A program made the position numbers and the translations under genes. A DNA stretch of 49,537 nucleotides from Bartonella sp. DB5-6. Lineage in GTDB: Bacteria > Pseudomonadota > Alphaproteobacteria > Rhizobiales > Rhizobiaceae. Of this stretch, positions 45,932-49,537 are shown one piece after another; the first letter of the stretch is position 1, and each line of letters starts with the position of its first letter. The stretch covers positions 1,272 through 50,808 of the forward strand of contig NZ_JH725119.1 of assembly GCF_000278115.1 (NCBI RefSeq), in the 5' to 3' direction. The notes under the pieces were generated by a model. The model did no database searches, had not been told where the DNA came from, and saw only the letters and a program-made list of their open reading frames with translations.

Positions 45932-47362
45932 ATGGTAAATTTGTTTGGTGAAAAAGCAAGTGCAACGAATGCAGCAGAATTTACTGTTTCCGAAATAGCA
46001 GGGGCTTTAAAGCGCGTTGTTGAAGAGAAGTTTGGTTATGTTCGGGTGCGGGGAGAGATATCAGGTTATCGCGGGGCTCATGCTTCTGGGCATGCTTACT
46101 TTGCCTTAAAAGATGATAAGGCGCGATTGGAAGCTGTTATTTGGCGTGGCATTATGGAAAAGCTCAAATTTCCTCCCGAAGAAGGGATGGAAGTGATCGC
46201 TGTCGGCAAACTAACAACTTATCTGGGGTCATCAAAATATCAAATTGTCATTGAAGCGCTTGAGCCAACAGGGGTTGGCGCTTTGATGACACTTCTAGAA
46301 AAGCGCAAGAAAAAGCTTGCAAATGAAGGTTTATTTGATGAATCTAAGAAAAAAACCTTGCCTTATATGCCGCGAATTATAGGCGTTGTGACATCACCAA
46401 CAGGCGCTGTCATTCGTGATATTATTCATCGTATATCAGATCGTTTTCCATTGCATATTTTGGTTTGGCCCGTTCGTGTTCAGGGGGAAACAAGTGGTCA
46501 GGAAGTGGCTGCTGCTGTTGAAGGTTTTAATGCTCTTCCTTTAGGAGGGCTTGTTCCCAAACCTGATCTTATTATTGTTGCGCGGGGAGGGGGAAGTTTA
46601 GAAGATTTATGGGGATTTAATGACGAAGCTGTTGTTCGTGCTGTTTATGCGTCTGCTCTTCCGGTTATTTCTGCTGTTGGGCATGAAACGGATTGGACTT
46701 TGATTGATTATGTTGCTGATTGGCGCGCTCCAACTCCCACAGGAGCGGCAGAGAAGGCTGTTCCTGTTAAGCTTGATCTCGAAGTGTATGTGGCATCTCT
46801 TGGTGCTCGTTTACGCAAGGGATTGGTGCGTTATTTTGATTTTCATCAACAAAAATTGCGTGCTATTATACGAGGGCTTCCGACTGTCGATCAACTTTTT
46901 GCTCTACCACGGCGTGGTTTTGATGAAGTTTCAAGTCGATTGCTGCGTGCTTTTCATGTGAGCTGCGATAAAAAACATTTTTCTTTTCGTGCGCTTGCCA
47001 TACGTTTTTCACCGCGTTTACTGGATACTGAAAAAGCGCAACGTAATACAAAGGATTATACTGTACGCCTTCATCGTGCGTTTGTGCACAATGTGGAAAA
47101 ACAACGTGCTCAGTTAGAGGTCGCGTTTAGGCTTTTAAAAAGCACTTCGTATCAGAATATTTTAGAACGTGGTTTTGTTTTGGCTTTGGGGCAGGATCAT
47201 AAGCCCATTAAACGGTTGGTGCAATTTCCTGAAACGGGGCAAATAAATTTACGTTTTTTTGATGGTGAAATTAGTCTTTCAACGCGTGATCATGTTCTCA
47301 ATCGCTCTTTAAAATCTAAACGGATCAAGTCGAAGCAGGATGATCAAGGAACGCTCTTTTAA
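45932..47362 (+). CDS. xseA: Exodeoxyribonuclease VII large subunit
   Basis: A 476-residue nuclease subunit. The N-terminal OB-fold (about 18-115: [29 protein letters not shown]) precedes the catalytic domain with [35 protein letters not shown] and [29 protein letters not shown]. The C-terminal part has long helices and ends in a basic KSKRIKSKQ. It degrades single-stranded DNA together with XseB, which is not in this window. It is the intact parent of two eroded 5' fragments upstream (41091 and 43400). Confidence 0.96.
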   Translation: MVNLFGEKASATNAAEFTVSEIAGALKRVVEEKFGYVRVRGEISGYRGAHASGHAYFALKDDKARLEAVIWRGIMEKLKFPPEEGMEVIAVGKLTTYLGSSKYQIVIEALEPTGVGALMTLLEKRKKKLANEGLFDESKKKTLPYMPRIIGVVTSPTGAVIRDIIHRISDRFPLHILVWPVRVQGETSGQEVAAAVEGFNALPLGGLVPKPDLIIVARGGGSLEDLWGFNDEAVVRAVYASALPVISAVGHETDWTLIDYVADWRAPTPTGAAEKAVPVKLDLEVYVASLGARLRKGLVRYFDFHQQKLRAIIRGLPTVDQLFALPRRGFDEVSSRLLRAFHVSCDKKHFSFRALAIRFSPRLLDTEKAQRNTKDYTVRLHRAFVHNVEKQRAQLEVAFRLLKSTSYQNILERGFVLALGQDHKPIKRLVQFPETGQINLRFFDGEISLSTRDHVLNRSLKSKRIKSKQDDQGTLF

Positions 47363-47396
47363 TATAATAAATGTGGTGCTCGAGGAAGGGCTTCTT

Positions 47397-47966
47397 ATGG
47401 GGGCGGATGGAAAAATTCGTTGTTCATGGGCAGGTACGAATCCACTTTATTGTGCTTATCATGATAATGAATGGGGAAAACCTGTTTTTGAAGATCGCCA
47501 TTTGTTTGAAAAAATTTGTCTTGAAGGTTTTCAAGCAGGGCTTTCTTGGCTTACAATTTTAAAAAAAATCTCTTCTTTTCGGAATGCGTTTGATCATTTT
47601 GATTTTGAAAAAATTATGCATTATGATGAAGTAAGGGTGCAAATGTTGATGCAGAATAAAGGTATTGTTCGTCATCAAGGAAAAATTCAATCGGTGCTTA
47701 ATAATGCATTTAGAGCGCAGGAAATTATAACAGAGTGGGGGAGTTTGTCCCGCTATTTTTGGTCGTTTCAACCACCACAATCAGAGCGTTATGAAAAAAC
47801 AGATTTTCAAACATTGTTGGCTAATCCCATAACACCTGCTTCTCTTCGTCTTTCGAAGGACTTGAAGAAACGTGGTTGGACATTTGTTGGTCCTACAATT
47901 TGTTATGCTTTTATGCAGTCCGTTGGGATTGTCAATGATCATCTTGAAGGATGTTTTTGTCGATAA
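47397..47966 (+). CDS. tag: DNA-3-methyladenine glycosylase I
   Basis: A 189-residue base-excision repair enzyme that removes 3-methyladenine. The zinc-snap ligands of the Tag family are all present: Cys in IRCSWAG, His in AYHDNEWG, and His and Cys in NDHLEGCFCR at the C-terminus. Other marks are FEKICLEGFQAGLSWLTILKK and LSKDLKKRGWTFVGPTICYAFMQS. The start is ATG 47397 (MGADGKIRC), 35 bp after xseA; the frame is open back to 47340, overlapping xseA, without similarity. Confidence 0.95.
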   Translation: MGADGKIRCSWAGTNPLYCAYHDNEWGKPVFEDRHLFEKICLEGFQAGLSWLTILKKISSFRNAFDHFDFEKIMHYDEVRVQMLMQNKGIVRHQGKIQSVLNNAFRAQEIITEWGSLSRYFWSFQPPQSERYEKTDFQTLLANPITPASLRLSKDLKKRGWTFVGPTICYAFMQSVGIVNDHLEGCFCR

Positions 47967-48408
47967 GTTTACACTTTCCTCCTTTCCTAGAGAGAATGTT
48001 ATTCTATGGGACAATAAAAGAACATGGAAAGGTCTTTTGATCGTTTAATATGTTTGTTGTCCTTGAATCATTGGCTCTGGGCATGATGGTGTAGTGTAGA
48101 GCGTATTTTAATAGATACAGTAATGTAGTTTCATAAAAGGTAAGGAGAAATCAGTTAGAAATTTTCAAAAATAGTTTCTAAATTTTTTTATTTTTGAAAT
48201 CATTATGCGTGCAATTTATATCATTGATTTTGATTTAGTGTCTTTCTATTGTTATTTATATAGTAGTTATCATAAGGTAAATGGCGAATATTTTATTCAT
48301 GGTTGTCAATGAAAGCGTAGTCCTTTTTAGTTTTTTTAGTGTGGAGTTGTTATTACGTTGTTCTATTTCTGAAACTTAATGAAATATATTTGTTAAATTT
48401 TTTGTTGA
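47967..48408. other. Boundary between core genome and prophage, no gene recognised
   Basis: 440 bp of AT-rich DNA with no supportable ORF, tRNA or attachment-site repeat. The coding sequence that begins near 48410 is already inside a phage gene, so a deletion breakpoint must lie around 48400-48425. Confidence 0.5.
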
Positions 48409-49033
48409 GTGTATAACGATCGGTATATTTTTTGGGGTGCTGATACCGTAACCATCACCAAATGGAAAAACGCCATTACTGCTGCTTTTGACTTTTCTGA
48501 ACGTTGGCAAAAGTTCAAACAGGGTCTCGGGTTTGTTGCCCAATGGTTTGGCAATGTATGGGAGGGCTTTAAGCACAGTATCACTAACTTTTGGGGCTGG
48601 TTGGGAAGTTTTTTTTGCCCAAGAAAAACTTTCTGATGATGCCAAAGCCGGTATGGAACAAGCAGGGGAGGACTTGGCCAATTGGATTGTCGATGGCTTT
48701 ATGGCACCCATCACAAAGTTGAGTGATTTTTTTAAATCTTTGCCAAGCCGCATCAGAGAATGGATTGGCAGCGTTGATTTATCCGACCTGTTTCATTTAC
48801 CCAGTTGGCTTGGGGGCAAAACAGCCATTCAACCCATAGCACAATTTGCGGGTGCTGGTCATGCAAATCCATCTGGTCCAGAGCAAAGAGAGAAAGACCG
48901 CTCTCCCACCACCCACAATCAAAATGTCACAGTGCATATCAATGGTGCCCGTGATCCCGTTGCTACCGGTCGTGCGGTAAGTCACGCTTTGCAACGTGCA
49001 CGCGCCAATGCCCTGCATGGGGGAACAGAATGA
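48409..49033 (+). pseudogene. Phage tail tape-measure protein, 3' fragment with frameshift
   Basis: The C-terminal 200 or so codons of a P2-type tape-measure protein. The first frame gives TVTITKWKNAITAAFDFSERW, then FGNVWEGFKHSITNFWGWLGSFF. At a run of eight T (about 48607-48614) the frame shifts to FAQEKLSDDAKAGMEQAGEDL, LPSRIREWIGSVDLSDLFHLP and a Gly/Asn-rich end with THNQNVTVHINGARDP and ALQRARANALHGG. The N-terminal bulk is absent. The next gene encodes a GpU-like tail protein, the normal order in P2-like phages. Confidence 0.8.
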
Positions 49034-49080
49034 GAGCGGGGAGTGAATAATGGCAGAAACAGAATGAGGGGAGGGAGCCT

Positions 49081-49512
49081 ATGAGAGATCCTTTGATGAT
49101 GTTAGGTCCGCATCAATTTTATGTGGACTGGCTGAATTTCCAATCCTTTGAAGAAGAGTTTTCTGCCTCATGGGTTCCTATGGAGCGTTTTGGCAAGGCA
49201 CCCAGTTTGCAATTTACCGGCTATGGCAATGACCCCAAAACCATTCATGGCGTGTTGTTTCCAGAAGAATTTGGTGATCGTATAGCCATTGATGCCATCA
49301 CCAGAACTATTCGTGCCGCAAAGCCGGTTCAGATGCTGCGTTGGATCAATGATACGACCTATAGTGCCATTCTCCATGGCCCCGTGGTGATCACCAGCAT
49401 CAGTCAAGATCACGACTTTATCGCCCGCTCTGGTCAATCCCAGCGCATTCGCTATTCCATTAGTCTTTTGCCTTTTTTTAATGGGGGAAAACCGCAAGGA
49501 TATATGCAATGA
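49081..49512 (+). CDS. P2 GpU-like phage tail protein
   Basis: A 143-residue tail protein resembling P2 GpU. It begins MRDPLMMLGPHQFYVDWLNF, has an APSLQFTGYGNDPKTIHGVLFPEEFGD core and the closing ISISLLPFF-like strand (IRYSISLLPFF). GAGGGAGCCT precedes the ATG. GpU proteins act in tail completion. It lies 47 bp after the tape-measure remnant, and the next gene overlaps its stop (ATGA). The ORF is intact, so the tail module may be partly preserved beyond the window. Confidence 0.85.
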   Translation: MRDPLMMLGPHQFYVDWLNFQSFEEEFSASWVPMERFGKAPSLQFTGYGNDPKTIHGVLFPEEFGDRIAIDAITRTIRAAKPVQMLRWINDTTYSAILHGPVVITSISQDHDFIARSGQSQRIRYSISLLPFFNGGKPQGYMQ

Positions 49513-49537
49513 AGATACCAGAAAAGCGCGTTGTTGT
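49509..49537 (+). CDS. Start of next phage tail gene (probably GpX-like), cut by window end
   Basis: ATG at 49509 overlaps the GpU-like stop codon; only MKIPEKRVV is visible. In P2-like tails the gene after U is X (a LysM-type tail protein). Identity is inferred from order only. Confidence 0.4.

Noticed and set aside
1..49537. CRISPR arrays, complete insertion sequences, rRNA operon
   Set aside because: No regularly spaced short repeats, no transposase with terminal inverted repeats and no rRNA sequence were seen on either strand.

Overview
The window reads as a chromosomal segment of an AT-rich alphaproteobacterium of the genus Bartonella (order Hyphomicrobiales). The evidence is the linked ctpA, ialA/rppH and ialB invasion locus, the gene order obgE-proB-proA-nadD-rsfS-rlmH, the rpmH-rnpA-yidC-engB block, and integrase/AlpA modules of the type that litter Bartonella chromosomes. 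The species cannot be named from the sequence alone.

Layout. 1-1591: an AlpA/integrase module with a decayed integrase. 1689-2408: a decayed exopolyphosphatase gene. 2441-12331: a dense plus-strand run of core genes (rlmE, obgE, proB, proA, nadD, rsfS, rlmH, an envC-like gene, ctpA, rppH/ialA, ialB) ending in a strong terminator. 12544-13179: two small conserved genes (yggT-like, DUF167). 13216-15641: ppa and typA on the minus strand. 15816-21796: a degraded mobile island ending in a broken tRNA-Leu. From left to right it holds an integrase fragment, a CdiA/FHA-type C-terminus with an LHH nuclease toxin domain, a SUKH-type immunity gene, the start of a second immunity gene, decayed DUF3987 and Toprim replication genes, a lipoprotein gene, and a second AlpA/integrase module nearly identical to the one at 1-1591. 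21908-27847: minus-strand core genes (gpmA, dapB, a fzlA-like GST, engB, yidC, rnpA, rpmH). 28467-32815: mrp, rsmI, yraN, a small membrane protein gene and a proC-like gene. 33133-33720: a third, badly decayed integrase. 33777-37158: the ETF operon (etfB, etfA, ETF-QO). 37632-40850: a coiled-coil/TM protein, a TauE/SafE permease with its TIGR02186-type partner, a DUF6460-type protein and a 46-codon ORF. 40905-47362: a tandem array in which two oppA-like genes alternate with eroded copies of the 5' end of xseA, followed by intact xseA. 47397-47966: tag. From about 48410 a P2-like prophage tail region begins and runs off the window.

The core genes cover ribosome maturation (RlmE, ObgE, RsfS, RlmH, EngB), proline synthesis (ProB, ProA and a distant ProC-like protein), envelope growth (EnvC-like, CtpA, YidC, FzlA-like) and fatty-acid/amino-acid electron transfer (ETF). 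The accessory DNA is mostly dead, but it records several events clearly: duplication with gene conversion of an integrase module, a deletion that amputated the 3' end of tRNA-Leu(CAG), inactivation of a contact-dependent toxin next to an intact immunity gene, and tandem amplification of a peptide-binding-protein gene together with a piece of its neighbour xseA. The three oppA-xseA junctions share an inverted repeat with compensatory changes. I consider that, together with the toxin/immunity remnant, the most worthwhile lead. I see no clearly novel intact multi-gene system.
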